A stretch of DNA of 64,000 nt. Origin: Chryseobacterium phocaeense. Lineage in GTDB: Bacteria; Bacteroidota; Bacteroidia; Flavobacteriales; Weeksellaceae. The notes under the pieces were generated by a model that saw only the letters and a program-made list of their open reading frames with translations, made no database searches and had not been told where the DNA came from. Below, one piece after another: positions 1 through 9,269 of this stretch; position 1 is the stretch's first letter; every line of letters starts with the position of its first letter. The stretch is from assembly GCF_900169075.1 (NCBI RefSeq), contig NZ_LT827015.1:434001-498000 (forward strand), given 5' to 3'. The position numbers were made by a program, and so were the translations under genes.

Positions 1-1
1 A

Positions 2-484
2 TTACGATATTCAGGGATCGGAGGAACGCGTTTCTCGGTAACTGCAGGAGGAAATATCAACGGGGATTTCGTGGATTCCAATGACCTGGCTTACATTTTC
101 CCGGAAATCATCACCCAGCCGCTTCTTAACGACCCTGAAGTAGGACAGGCACTGAAAGATTATGTTGAAAAATATAACAATGCCATTGCAGAGCGTAACG
201 GAGGTAAAAATGGCTTCTACGGAGTATGGGATGTACGTGTTGCGAAAAAGATCAAGTTTGAAAAAATAGGAGCTTTTGAGCTGTCCGTAGATATTTTCAA
301 CGTAGCCAACCTTCTGAACAAAGAGTGGGGCGTGAACAAGTCTTATGGTAATATGTCTTTGTACAGGGTAACCAAGTTCAATCAGGCTACAAAACAGTTT
401 GAATATGTTAAGAATACCAGCGGTCTGGCACCGCTTTCAGGAAACCCTTATCAGATTCAGATCGGAGCGAAATACAGTTTCTAA
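2..484 (+). CDS. TonB-dependent outer-membrane receptor, C-terminal fragment (gene begins before the window)
   Basis: The reading frame is open from the first bases of the window, so this is the 3' end of a longer gene; a GTG at 71 is internal, not a start. The roughly 160 residues seen have the alternating aromatic pattern of outer-membrane beta strands. They include a stretch ending FELSVDIFNVANLLN, typical of the last strands of SusC/TonB receptors, and the protein ends in Phe (GAKYSF), the usual terminal residue of Bacteroidota beta-barrels recognised by the BAM machinery. A substrate cannot be named. The glycerophosphodiesterase gene 60 nt downstream may belong to the same transcript, which would fit uptake linked to phosphodiester breakdown, but this is inference. 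Confidence 0.85.
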   Translation, partial: LRYSGIGGTRFSVTAGGNINGDFVDSNDLAYIFPEIITQPLLNDPEVGQALKDYVEKYNNAIAERNGGKNGFYGVWDVRVAKKIKFEKIGAFELSVDIFNVANLLNKEWGVNKSYGNMSLYRVTKFNQATKQFEYVKNTSGLAPLSGNPYQIQIGAKYSF

Positions 485-544
485 CAGATAAACATTACCT
501 TTATCGAACGTTTTAAGTTTTTTATTTAATTATCCCATTGTATT

Positions 545-1291
545 ATGAAAAAAATTATCTTAGGGTTAGCAGTTTTAAGCACAGTTATCATGAAGGCCCA
601 AACCCAGATTATCGCACACAGAGGTTATTTCCAGGCTCAGCCGCCTACAACGGAAAATTCTATTGCCTCTTTGGAAAATGCCCAGAAATTAAAGATATAC
701 GGATCTGAATTTGATGTAAGAATGACCAAAGACGGCGTTCTTGTAGTGAACCATGACGAGCACCACGGTGAAATGGAGATCTCTGAAACTTCTTTTAAAG
801 ATCTGGAGAAACTGAAGCTGTCTAACGGTGAAAAATTTCCTACCCTGAAGGACTATCTGAAGCAAGGTAAAAAAGATTCTTCTTTGAAGCTGATCGTTGA
901 AATCAAACCGGCTAAAACCCCGGAAATTGAAAATGAGATCACGCAAAAGACCCTTAAAATGATCAAAGATATGAAGCTGGAAGGGCAGAGCGAATATATT
1001 TCTTTCAGCTTAAACATCTGCAAGCAGATCAAAAAACTGGAACCGAAATTCAAAGTGCAGTACCTGAACGGAGAGCTGTCTCCTGAGCAGATCAAAAAAG
1101 AAGGCCTGGACGGAATGGATTATCACTACAGTGTGTTTAAGAAAAACCCGACATGGATTTCTGAAGCCAAAGCACTTGGGCTGATCACCAATTCCTGGAC
1201 AGTGAATGATGTTGCGGTATATCAGGAGCTGAAAGATCAGGGGATAGGTTTTATTACCACCAATATTCCTGATCAGTTAAAAAATAAATAA
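545..1291 (+). CDS. Glycerophosphodiester phosphodiesterase (GDPD family), secreted
   Basis: The 248-residue protein starts with a signal peptide (about residues 1-18, ending before QTQ). It carries the GDPD family signature: an early HRG (IIAHRGYF), an ENS motif, the E-x-D metal-binding pair in EFDVRMTKDG and HDEH about a dozen residues later. A lysine in VEIKP and the late NSWTVND segment complete the TIM-barrel pattern. The family hydrolyses glycerophosphodiesters to sn-glycerol-3-phosphate and an alcohol; this copy should act in the periplasm. It follows a receptor fragment by 60 nt and precedes a clear terminator, so it probably ends a transcript. The precise substrate is not visible. 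Confidence 0.9.
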   Translation: MKKIILGLAVLSTVIMKAQTQIIAHRGYFQAQPPTTENSIASLENAQKLKIYGSEFDVRMTKDGVLVVNHDEHHGEMEISETSFKDLEKLKLSNGEKFPTLKDYLKQGKKDSSLKLIVEIKPAKTPEIENEITQKTLKMIKDMKLEGQSEYISFSLNICKQIKKLEPKFKVQYLNGELSPEQIKKEGLDGMDYHYSVFKKNPTWISEAKALGLITNSWTVNDVAVYQELKDQGIGFITTNIPDQLKNK

Positions 1292-1329
1292 CAGACCGAC
1301 TTAAAAAGTCAAATGCTGAAAATTCACAG

Positions 1330-1360
1330 CCTGTCTCTTTTTATAGAGGCAGGTTTTTTT
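1330..1360 (+). terminator. Rho-independent terminator after the phosphodiesterase gene
   Basis: An 8-bp stem (CCTGTCTC pairing GAGGCAGG, one G-U) with an 8-nt loop is followed by seven T residues, about 40 nt past the stop codon. Confidence 0.8.
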
Positions 1361-1382
1361 GTGGAATGATTTAAATCTAAGA

Positions 1383-1519
1383 TGGGAAGATGGGAGCCGG
1401 AAGAGGGAAGTTATAAGTAACAGAGAAACAGCTTCAGTCATTTTTTAAATTGTTCATTATGTTTTATTATGCCCACGGAAAAAACTTCCAGCCCTCTCTC
1501 TTCCGGCTTCCAGCCCTCT
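1383..1519. repeat. Imperfect long-range inverted repeat in intergenic DNA
   Basis: GGGAGCCGGAAGAGGGAAG near 1391-1410 is matched in inverse orientation by the CTCTTCCGGCTTCCAGCC region near 1496-1514, about 90 nt away. It resembles the dispersed intergenic repeats found in this group of bacteria. No coding capacity is seen between the arms. Confidence 0.5.
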
Positions 1520-1711
1520 GTTTTATTTTATCAAAAAAAGACAATAAAATTAAGGGATTGTGGGAACAAAACATAATTAAAAATCCTTAATTCTTTAAAC
1601 AACTGTTTATCAGTAGGGTTTTAAAGTCTGTTAAAGATTTGTTAATATGTTGTTTAATATTCTTTTAATAAATGTTAAAATATTGTTAAACCTATACCCA
1701 TAATGTCGTTT

Positions 1712-1719
1712 TAATTTTG
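1712..1719 (+). promoter_or_regulatory. Bacteroidota -7 promoter element for the susC operon
   Basis: TAATTTTG fits the TAnnTTTG -7 consensus 16 nt upstream of the chosen ATG at 1735. A TTG lies about 26 nt further upstream, so the -33 box is weak or badly spaced. If used, the leader would be only about 10 nt. Confidence 0.45.
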
Positions 1720-1734
1720 CGCAAACAAAAGGAT

Positions 1735-4707
1735 ATGCGTAAAGAGACACAAAAACTGCTGGTTTTGTCGCTGCTGGGATTAGTCAGCGTCAATCTGGCA
1801 GCTCAGCAGAAAGTAAAAAAAGATACTGTTAAAGGCATTGATGAGGTTGTGGTTACCGCTCTCGGGATCAAAAGACAGGACAAGTCTTTAGGGTATTCTA
1901 CCCAAACCGTCAAATCAGAAGAAATTCTCAAAACCCAGAATAACAACTGGGCACAGGCACTGGAAGGGAAAGTAGCCGGACTGAAAGTGCAGACCGCTGG
2001 GGCAGGACCGCTGGGAACCAGCCGTATTACCCTCCGTGGAGATGTTTCGATGAATATGGGAAATAACGGAGCACTGATCGTTGTAGACGGCGTTCCTTTA
2101 AGTGACCGTAAAACCGGAACCGGCACTGCAGCATATGGCGCAGGGTCGGGAGGTGACCTGCCCATTGATTACGGGGACAGCTTTAACAGCATTAATCCGG
2201 ATGATATAGAATCCGTAACCATTCTGAAAGGGCCGAGTGCATCGGCACTATACGGTTCCAGAGGTTCCAGGGGAGCTATTATGATCACTACCAAATCCGG
2301 AAAAACAAAAAAAGGAAAAGTTCAGATCACACTCAATTCATACACCAGTTTTGATACCGTTCTGAAATGGCCGGATTACCAGTATGAATACGGGCAGGGA
2401 ACCATGCAGAAAGATAAAGCAGGAAATTATTACTATTCATATGGAGCTTCTCCAGACGGTGTGAACACCGGATCTACCAGCAGCGCCTTCGGACCGAAAT
2501 TTGCCGGGCAATACTACTTTCAGTATGATCCGTCCGTAGAAGGGCAGAGCAAAGAAAGACAGCTTTGGAGACCTTACAAAAATAACATCAAAGATTTCTG
2601 GCAGGTAGGAACCACTTATTCAAACAGCTTGTCACTGGAGCATTCCAACGAGAACACCGCTTTCAGATCATCGCTTTCCTATCTTAAAAATGATTGGATG
2701 ATGCCGAATACCGGCTTTGACAGGCTGAATGCAGCTGTGTCCGTTGATCACAAGATGAACAGCAGGCTGAAGGTGGGGACCAAATTGAATTTCAGCCAGA
2801 CCAAGAGTGATAACCTTCCGGCTACGGGGTACAACAACCAGTCGATATCCTATTTCATGATCTTCCAGAATCCCAATGTAGATCTGGCATGGTACAGACC
2901 AATCTGGAAAAGCGGACAGGAGCAGGTGGATCAGATACACCCATTCAGTTCATACATTGATAACCCTTACCTTATTGCCTATGAAAACCTGAATTCTACA
3001 GATAAGAAAATTATTACCGGAAATATTAATGTGAATTATCAGTTCGCAAAAAACTTTGACGTAGCCTTTAAATCCGGTCTTGAATGGAGCAATGAATTCC
3101 GTACCCAAAGAAGGCCGTGGAGCTCCGCCAATTATCTGAAAGGATATTACAGAGAGCAGTATATCAAATATTTTGACCTGAATAATGATATTTTATTTAC
3201 CTATAAAAATAAGTTCGGTGATTTTGGGGTGACCGCATCTGCCGGAGGAAATATCAGGTATTATGAGCAGACCACAAGTGATTACAGGGCAATAGGATTG
3301 AATAAAGCAGGGGTATACCAGCTGACCAATGCAATAGCGTTGGATAATAAACTTCCGAAGCCTAACGATAACCAGGTGAACAGTACGTATGCCCTGGCGA
3401 ACTTCAGCTATAAAGATCTGGTCTTTTTGGATGTGACGGCCAGAAACGACTGGAGTAGCACGCTGCCTAAACACAACAGGTCTTATTTCTACCCGTCAGT
3501 GTCATCATCATTCATCCTTTCTGATATCTTTAAAATGAAATCAGACCAGTTCAATTTCTGGAAACTGAGAATGTCATGGTCAAAAGTAGGAAACGATACC
3601 TACAACTATATGCTTGACAAATACTATGAGAACAGTTCTTTTGCCGGCTCCGTAGAATCTCCGCTGCTGTATCCCAATCCTGATCTGAAACCGGAAATGA
3701 TCACAAACATTGAAGGAGGAATGGATTTCACGATCCTTAAAAACAGATTGAGCTACAATATCACCGCTTATCAGAATAATTCAAAGAACCAGACGATTAT
3801 AATTCCTGTATTGTATGAAGTAGGCTATAACAGAAGGATCATCAATGCCGGTGAGATCAGGAACCGGGGACTTGAAATGACTTTAAATGCATACCCGGTA
3901 AAGAACAAAAACTTCTCATGGAGTGTAAGCGCCAACTGGTCGATGAACAGAAATAAAATCCTTTCCCTTCCGGAAGAATTCAATGGAAAACCTTACACCA
4001 TCGGAAGTGTAGGCGGTGTAGTGTATTATGATGCTGTGGTGGGTGGCTCACTTGGAGATATGTACGGTTACGGCCTGATGTATTCTCCGGATGGACAGGT
4101 GATCTACGGCAGCGACGGGCTGACGGCAAAACCTACCGAAATGAAAAAAATAGGAAACGCCTATCCCAAATGGAGAGCCGGTCTTCAGAACGAATTTAAA
4201 TATAAGAATGTTACCGTAAGCTTCTCATTCGACGGACAGTATAAGGGAATCGCCTATTCTCAGTCGCATCACAAAATGTCCGAACAGGGGAAACTCCAGC
4301 ATACGCTTTGGGGAAGGGATAATCCGGACGGTTTGATCGTGGGACAGGGCGTAGTTCAGAATCCGGATGGCAGCTTCTCCCCTAATACCAAAGGAGTTCC
4401 AGTTCCGACTTATTACGCTGACTATTACAGAAGGGCCAATGTGGAAACGAATTCATTCGATACTTCATTCATCAAGCTTAGAGATGCAAGGATTTCCTAT
4501 TCCTTCCCGAAATCTGTTGTTGACCCTTTAAAAGTAACTGATATTACCCTTGCCCTCTTCGGAAGAAATCTTTGGATGTGGACAGAATTCCCACTCTTTG
4601 ATCCTGAAGCCGCAACGTTGGATGATTCAACCATTACGCCGGGAATAGAAATAGGGCAGCTGCCTACTTCAAGGACAGTCGGGATACAGTTAAACGTTAA
4701 ATTTTAA
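1735..4707 (+). CDS. SusC/RagA-family TonB-linked outer-membrane protein
   Basis: About 990 residues, the usual SusC size. The start is taken at the ATG at 1735, which gives MRKETQKLL and a good signal peptide; the frame is open 18 nt further up to a TTG (1717), but that overlaps the -7 box. After the signal peptide comes a short segment with the family hallmark EVVVTALGI, then the plug domain (about residues 50-200) with GPLGTSRITLRG, the VVDGVPL motif, NPDDIESVTILKGPSA and ALYGSRGSRG, followed by a large barrel ending in VKF. There is no N-terminal CarboxypepD_reg domain of the kind many SusC proteins have. It should import a ligand captured by the SusD-like lipoprotein encoded 12 nt downstream. 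The substrate is unknown; the linked metallophosphoesterase hints at a phosphorylated ligand. Confidence 0.95.
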   Translation: MRKETQKLLVLSLLGLVSVNLAAQQKVKKDTVKGIDEVVVTALGIKRQDKSLGYSTQTVKSEEILKTQNNNWAQALEGKVAGLKVQTAGAGPLGTSRITLRGDVSMNMGNNGALIVVDGVPLSDRKTGTGTAAYGAGSGGDLPIDYGDSFNSINPDDIESVTILKGPSASALYGSRGSRGAIMITTKSGKTKKGKVQITLNSYTSFDTVLKWPDYQYEYGQGTMQKDKAGNYYYSYGASPDGVNTGSTSSAFGPKFAGQYYFQYDPSVEGQSKERQLWRPYKNNIKDFWQVGTTYSNSLSLEHSNENTAFRSSLSYLKNDWMMPNTGFDRLNAAVSVDHKMNSRLKVGTKLNFSQTKSDNLPATGYNNQSISYFMIFQNPNVDLAWYRPIWKSGQEQVDQIHPFSSYIDNPYLIAYENLNSTDKKIITGNINVNYQFAKNFDVAFKSGLEWSNEFRTQRRPWSSANYLKGYYREQYIKYFDLNNDILFTYKNKFGDFGVTASAGGNIRYYEQTTSDYRAIGLNKAGVYQLTNAIALDNKLPKPNDNQVNSTYALANFSYKDLVFLDVTARNDWSSTLPKHNRSYFYPSVSSSFILSDIFKMKSDQFNFWKLRMSWSKVGNDTYNYMLDKYYENSSFAGSVESPLLYPNPDLKPEMITNIEGGMDFTILKNRLSYNITAYQNNSKNQTIIIPVLYEVGYNRRIINAGEIRNRGLEMTLNAYPVKNKNFSWSVSANWSMNRNKILSLPEEFNGKPYTIGSVGGVVYYDAVVGGSLGDMYGYGLMYSPDGQVIYGSDGLTAKPTEMKKIGNAYPKWRAGLQNEFKYKNVTVSFSFDGQYKGIAYSQSHHKMSEQGKLQHTLWGRDNPDGLIVGQGVVQNPDGSFSPNTKGVPVPTYYADYYRRANVETNSFDTSFIKLRDARISYSFPKSVVDPLKVTDITLALFGRNLWMWTEFPLFDPEAATLDDSTITPGIEIGQLPTSRTVGIQLNVKF

Positions 4708-4719
4708 AAAATAAGAACA

Positions 4720-6165
4720 ATGAAAAGACTTTTCTATATATCTTCATGTATCCTGGTTCTGGGAGCCGCCCTGGCATGTGACAGGAGCCTCGATGAGATC
4801 AATAAAGACCAGAGCCGGATCAATAATCCTGTGGCAAGTTCACTCTTGGCACCGGTACAGTACAATATGGCCTCAGTGGGCTATAACAGGGCCAATGATT
4901 TTACTTTCGACCTGATGCAGGTTTCCCTGGATTTCCCGAACGAAGGAAATTCACTGAGCCGCTACTACATCACTGAAAATACAGGAGCCGGGTTCTGGAA
5001 TAATTCTTACCGCTGGCTGAAGCAGGTGGACGACCTGAAAAGAGCCGCTTTGGAAGAAGGCGATAAAAATTACGAGGCGATTGCGCTGGTCCTGAACGCA
5101 TGGATCTATTCCAACCTTACCGATACCTACGGCGATATTCCTTTTTCCGAAGCTTCAAAGCTTGATGATGGGATTTTACAGCCAAAATTTGACCGGCAGA
5201 AGGATATCTATGTAAAAATGCTGGATGATCTTAAAGCGGCTAACTCTCTTTTTATCACGAATAAGGTGCTGACAGGAAATGATTTGTTCTACAAAGCTGA
5301 AACAGACGCGAACGGAATCAACAACTGGAAAAAGTTCTGTAATTCGCTTTCATTAAGACTGTTGACGAGAATTTTAAATAGAAACGGGGAAGTAAATGTC
5401 TATGCGAGAATTCAGGAGATCATCAGTAATCCTGCTGTGTATCCGATTTTTCAAAGCAATGCTGATGGGGCTAAACTGGATATCACAGGGGTTTCCCCGC
5501 TGATGCCGCCTATTGCAAGGCCTCAGGATTTTACGACGGGAAGGGCCGCTTCGGAATTTTTTGTAACCACATTGAAAAACAACAACGATCCGCGTTTAGC
5601 TATGTTTTTCTCGCAGGCAAAAGATCTGAGCAATGTCAATATCGGCTATAAAGGTGCTCCTTCCGGTTATGCTTTCGGAACTACATTCGATTATCAGCCT
5701 TCCAATCTTAATCAGAACCTGGCCAAAGCGCCTTTGAAGATCTTCGTATATCCGTATGCCGAGCTTCAGTTCATCCTGTCTGAGCTTGCCTTAAAAGGCA
5801 TTATCCCGGGAAGTGCACAAACGTACTACGAAAATGGAGTAAAAGCTGCTATTGAACAGTGGGGAGCAGTGGTTCCTGCCAATTATTTCAGTAATCCAAA
5901 TGTGGAGTATAAACCTGAAATGCAAAGGATCATGCTTCAGAAATATATCGCACTTTTCTTTGTAGATCAGCAGCAGTGGTTTGAAAAAAGAAGAACAGGT
6001 TTCCCGGTGCTTCCAAACAATGGCGGCCTCCTGAATGGCGGTGCAATGCCTCTGAGATTAATGTACCCTCCAAATCCTAAGGTTTTGAATACCTCTAATT
6101 ACCAGACTGCGGTTCAGCAGATGGGTGGAGATGATATCAATGTGAAAATGTGGTGGAATAAATAA
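4720..6165 (+). CDS. SusD/RagB-like surface lipoprotein (SusD_2 type)
   Basis: The 481-residue protein starts with a lipoprotein signal peptide whose lipobox ends at Cys20 (GAALAC). The following DRSLDEINKDQ segment is typical of the SusD-like_2 group. TPR-like helical segments such as YEAIALVLNAWIYSNLTDTYG, with the conserved 'TDTYGDIPFSEA' stretch near residues 133-145, support the assignment. It would sit on the outer face of the outer membrane as lid of the SusC partner encoded just upstream. The last stop base overlaps a possible upstream start of the next gene (TAATG), so the three genes are likely one operon. Confidence 0.93.
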   Translation: MKRLFYISSCILVLGAALACDRSLDEINKDQSRINNPVASSLLAPVQYNMASVGYNRANDFTFDLMQVSLDFPNEGNSLSRYYITENTGAGFWNNSYRWLKQVDDLKRAALEEGDKNYEAIALVLNAWIYSNLTDTYGDIPFSEASKLDDGILQPKFDRQKDIYVKMLDDLKAANSLFITNKVLTGNDLFYKAETDANGINNWKKFCNSLSLRLLTRILNRNGEVNVYARIQEIISNPAVYPIFQSNADGAKLDITGVSPLMPPIARPQDFTTGRAASEFFVTTLKNNNDPRLAMFFSQAKDLSNVNIGYKGAPSGYAFGTTFDYQPSNLNQNLAKAPLKIFVYPYAELQFILSELALKGIIPGSAQTYYENGVKAAIEQWGAVVPANYFSNPNVEYKPEMQRIMLQKYIALFFVDQQQWFEKRRTGFPVLPNNGGLLNGGAMPLRLMYPPNPKVLNTSNYQTAVQQMGGDDINVKMWWNK

Positions 6166-6200
6166 TGAAGAGTAAAGAAAAAAGAAAAAAGAAAAAAGAT

Positions 6201-7790
6201 ATGAGTATAAAGGTAAAATTTTTAATGCCGTGTGTGCTGTTTTCAGCAATGGCTTTCTCACAGGATTCTGTTTCGGGATATGTGTTTGAGGACAGTAATA
6301 GCAATCAAAAGAAAGAGAACCGTGAAAAAGGAGTGGAAGGCGTTGCCGTTTCCAATGGAGTGCAGGTGGTTCTTACTGATAAGAACGGAAGATACAGCCT
6401 GCCGGTTCAGGAAGACCAGACGATTTTTGTGATCAAACCATCGGGGTATCAAACCGCATTGAACAGTAATAACCTGCCACAGTTTTATTATCATCATAAA
6501 CCAAAAGGTTCACCGGCTGATTTTAAATATAAAGGAACGGCACCCACGGGAGCACTCCCGAAAGAGCTGAATTTCCCGCTTTATAAAAAAGAAGAGAGCA
6601 AAAATTTTGACATTCTTGTTTTCGGAGATCCGCAGCCGTATACTGAAAAAGAGCTGGATTATTTCAGAAGAGGAATTGTGAATGAGGTGAAAAATACCAA
6701 GAAAAATGCAGTATTGGGAATCAGTCTGGGAGATTTGGTTGGAGACAACCTGAGCCTTCAGAAGCCTTATGCGGATGTGATGAAAGAGATCGGGCTGCCG
6801 TGGTACAACGTGATGGGAAATCATGATATGAATTATGATGCCAAAGAAGACCGTTTGTCAGATGAAACCTTTGAAAACAATTTCGGTCCGGCCAATTATT
6901 CTTTCAATTACGGAAATGTTCATTTCATCATTTTAGATGATATCCTGTATCCTGATCCAAGAGATGGGAAAGGCTACTGGGGCGGATTCCGTGAGGACCA
7001 GCTGAAATTTATTGAAAATGATCTGAAACTGGTTGATAAAAATAAACTCATCGTTATTTCTTTCCATATTCCTCTGGAGCATAACAATGAGGACAACTTC
7101 AGAAATGCAGACCGTCAGAAATTGTTTGATTTCCTGAATCCTTTTGAAAATGTACTGCTTTTATCAGCGCATACGCATATCCAGCAACAGATTTTCTACA
7201 CCAAGAAATCAGGCTGGAACGGAGCAAAAGACCTTCATGAATATAATGTAGGGACCACCTGCGGAGACTGGTATTCCGGAACACCGGATGATGCCGGACT
7301 TCCTACCTCCACTATGAGAGACGGAACTGCGAAAGGCTATTCTTTTATCAGCTTTAATGATAACCAATATAAAGTGAAATACAGAACCGCCGGAAAACCG
7401 GAGGATTATCAGATTAAATTATACCTACCAAAGGTGATTCCTCATCCGTCAAAAACTTCTGCAAAGATCCTTGCCAACTTCTTTATGGGAAGCAAAAAGG
7501 ACAAAGTAGAATACAGGATAGATAATGGAAACTGGGAAGAAATGGAGTACGATGAAGCTGTAGACCCAAATTTTGCCCTTTCCGTATTCAAATGGGATTC
7601 CACACAGAATCTGTTTCCGGGCAGAAGGCCTTCCAATCCTGAACTGTCAAAGCATATCTGGACCACTGGATTTCCTAAGAAACTGGCTTTAGGAAAGCAT
7701 AAACTTGAGGTGAGGGCTGCCGATATGTACGGAAATCAGTTTACGGCTTCGGAAGAATTTGAGGTACAGAACCCTGTTCTTATTCCATAG
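6201..7790 (+). CDS. Secreted calcineurin-like metallophosphoesterase with flanking N- and C-terminal domains
   Basis: The ATG at 6201 gives MSIKVKF and a clean signal peptide ending near MAFSQ. The frame is also open from an ATG at 6165 that overlaps the susD stop, but that would add a 12-residue Lys-rich leader encoded by a GAAAAAA-rich tract. After the signal peptide comes a beta-sandwich resembling the MetallophosN domain (SGYVFEDSNSN..KEN..KGVEGVAVSNG). The catalytic domain has GDPQ (divergent GDxH), SLGDLVGD, MGNHD, ISFHIP and SAHTH, the metal ligands of this superfamily. The C-terminal part resembles MetallophosC. It probably removes phosphate or cleaves a phosphodiester from the ligand handled by the preceding SusCD pair; that link is inferred from operon structure. 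Confidence 0.9.
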   Translation: MSIKVKFLMPCVLFSAMAFSQDSVSGYVFEDSNSNQKKENREKGVEGVAVSNGVQVVLTDKNGRYSLPVQEDQTIFVIKPSGYQTALNSNNLPQFYYHHKPKGSPADFKYKGTAPTGALPKELNFPLYKKEESKNFDILVFGDPQPYTEKELDYFRRGIVNEVKNTKKNAVLGISLGDLVGDNLSLQKPYADVMKEIGLPWYNVMGNHDMNYDAKEDRLSDETFENNFGPANYSFNYGNVHFIILDDILYPDPRDGKGYWGGFREDQLKFIENDLKLVDKNKLIVISFHIPLEHNNEDNFRNADRQKLFDFLNPFENVLLLSAHTHIQQQIFYTKKSGWNGAKDLHEYNVGTTCGDWYSGTPDDAGLPTSTMRDGTAKGYSFISFNDNQYKVKYRTAGKPEDYQIKLYLPKVIPHPSKTSAKILANFFMGSKKDKVEYRIDNGNWEEMEYDEAVDPNFALSVFKWDSTQNLFPGRRPSNPELSKHIWTTGFPKKLALGKHKLEVRAADMYGNQFTASEEFEVQNPVLIP

Positions 7791-7821
7791 CTTTTTCATT
7801 TTTTTACTATACTTTCAATAG

Positions 7822-7856
7822 AAACCGGCTTGTAATAGGGCCGGTTTTGTTTTTTT
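7822..7856 (+). terminator. Rho-independent terminator of the susCD-phosphoesterase operon
   Basis: An 8-bp stem (AAACCGGC / GCCGGTTT) with a 10-nt loop is followed by a T-rich tail, 32 nt past the stop. Confidence 0.85.
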
Positions 7857-8025
7857 ATAACTTTTGAATGATAGATTGAAATCCTGCTTATTTTTTGACG
7901 CATTAAGAGGGATTTAAGAAGGTAAGGAAAGTTAAGGAAAATCTAAAAGTTTTTTAACCCTACTCTTCAAGCGCAGCTCAAACTTAATATTCTTAAAAAC
8001 TTAAATTCTCCTTAATGGTTTTAAA

Positions 8026-8212
8026 ATTTCACCTGCTTTTGTGATTGTTTTTTATCTCCCACAGATTTCTCAGATTTTCACAGATGATTGCGTATATTTT
8101 TCAGCATAAAAATCTTTGATTTTTTTCAAAACTTATGTGAACTTTTTCTGCGCAAAGAATTGAACTTTAAAATAACTAAAGTGTTAAAAACTTTGCCCCT
8201 TTTGTGGTTAAA
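8026..8212 (-). repeat. Dispersed ~160-bp intergenic repeat, inverted copy
   Basis: Read on the minus strand, this stretch matches the tandem repeat at 63416-64000. It has AAGTTCACATAAGTTTT, then AAAAATCAAAGATTTTT, then ATCTGTGAAAATCTGAGA..TGTGGGAGATAAAA, plus part of the neighbouring unit (CCACAAAAGGGGCAAAGTTTTTAACACTTTAG) next to it. It shows no protein-coding sense and appears to be a family-specific non-coding repeat. Confidence 0.75.
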
Positions 8213-8288
8213 AACATCCGGACTTCGTTTCGCTATTAAAATTCAGTTAAATCTGTATTCAACCGCTTCTGACAACTTGTTCTTTCGT

Positions 8289-8296
8289 AAATTTGT
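8289..8296 (+). promoter_or_regulatory. -7 promoter element for the SDR gene
   Basis: TAAATTTG fits TAnnTTTG and sits 18 nt before the ATG. No -33 TTTG is seen at the expected distance. Confidence 0.4.
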
Positions 8297-8314
8297 TGTA
8301 CGAAAAATATCATT

Positions 8315-9028
8315 ATGAACATAAACGGAAAAAATGCCATCGTTACAGGTGGTGGAAGAGGACTTGGAAAAGCGGTTGCTATTGCTTTGGCTCATGAAGG
8401 AGTAAATGTTGCAGTTACGGGAAGAAATGAAGAAAATCTTAAAAATACCGTTGAGGAAATTAAAGCCTTGGGCGTGAATTCAGCTTACGCGGTTTTCAGT
8501 ATTGATGAGGAATCTGAAGTGAAGGCGGGTATAGAAACTCTTGCCGGTCAGCTTGGAGGGGTGGATATTCTGGTGAATAATGCAGGAATCGGGGATTTTG
8601 GAAGTATTGAGGATATGCCATCCGAAACCTGGGAGCAGGTGATCAGAACCAATCTTTTCGGGGTTTATTATGCCGCTAAAGCTGTGTATCCGTTCCTGAA
8701 AGAGAATGGGGAGGGGGATATCGTTAACGTGGCTTCTACAGCAGGTTTAAAAGGAGGCCCGAATATGTCGGCATATGCTGCATCAAAAGCGGCTGTGGTT
8801 TCATTATCACAATCTATGATGGCAGAATGGAGAAAACAGAATATCCGCGTTATCACCCTGACACCAAGTACCATCGCTTCTGATATGAGCATCCAGGGCG
8901 GACTTACAGACGGAAACCCGGATAAAGTACTTCAGCCTGAAGATTTTGCAGAATGGGTAAGAGATATTTTAAAAATGAACAGAAGAGCATTAATTGCCAA
9001 TGGTTCTATTTTTTCTACGAATCCGTAA
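8315..9028 (+). CDS. SDR-family oxidoreductase (3-ketoacyl-ACP reductase-like)
   Basis: This is a classical 237-residue short-chain dehydrogenase. The Rossmann dinucleotide motif TGGGRGLG is at residues 11-18, NNAG near residue 89, and the catalytic YAASK has Tyr154 and Lys158. An Arg after the second strand (TGRN) suggests NADP(H) preference. The family contains FabG and many sugar or steroid dehydrogenases and the substrate cannot be read off. It appears monocistronic: a -7 element lies upstream and a terminator about 60 nt downstream. Confidence 0.9.
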   Translation: MNINGKNAIVTGGGRGLGKAVAIALAHEGVNVAVTGRNEENLKNTVEEIKALGVNSAYAVFSIDEESEVKAGIETLAGQLGGVDILVNNAGIGDFGSIEDMPSETWEQVIRTNLFGVYYAAKAVYPFLKENGEGDIVNVASTAGLKGGPNMSAYAASKAAVVSLSQSMMAEWRKQNIRVITLTPSTIASDMSIQGGLTDGNPDKVLQPEDFAEWVRDILKMNRRALIANGSIFSTNP

Positions 9029-9033
9029 GATTA

Positions 9034-9064
9034 GTTATTAGTTATTAGTTATTAGTTATTAGTT
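9034..9064 (+). repeat. Heptanucleotide tandem repeat (GTTATTA)x4
   Basis: Four perfect GTTATTA units plus GTT lie just past the SDR stop codon. It is non-coding and could vary in length, but it lies in a terminator leader, so an effect on expression is doubtful. Confidence 0.8.
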
Positions 9065-9086
9065 GTGGCAGAAAATATTCAATAGG

Positions 9087-9109
9087 AACGGGCTTCAGCC
9101 CGTTTTTTT
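9087..9109 (+). terminator. Rho-independent terminator after the SDR gene
   Basis: A perfect 7-bp stem AACGGGC / GCCCGTT with a TTCA loop and a run of T. Confidence 0.85.
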
Positions 9110-9242
9110 ATTCAGACAGTTCATCCGGCTTCAGCCAAAATATAAAAACATTTTCAGGCGTTTGGCATTGAAATAAAAACCATGATGGGCAAAATATAGC
9201 ATACTCGTAACACTTCTATTTTTTTAACAATAATAACATTCT

Positions 9243-9250
9243 TACTTTTG
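9243..9250 (+). promoter_or_regulatory. -7 promoter element for prmA
   Basis: TACTTTTG fits TAnnTTTG, 19 nt before the prmA ATG. The -33 region is only T-rich. Confidence 0.45.
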
Positions 9251-9269
9251 CAGTAAATTATTCACTCAC

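Noticed and set aside
1717..1734. Upstream TTG start for susC
   Set aside because: It overlaps the -7 promoter element and weakens the signal peptide; the ATG at 1735 is better.
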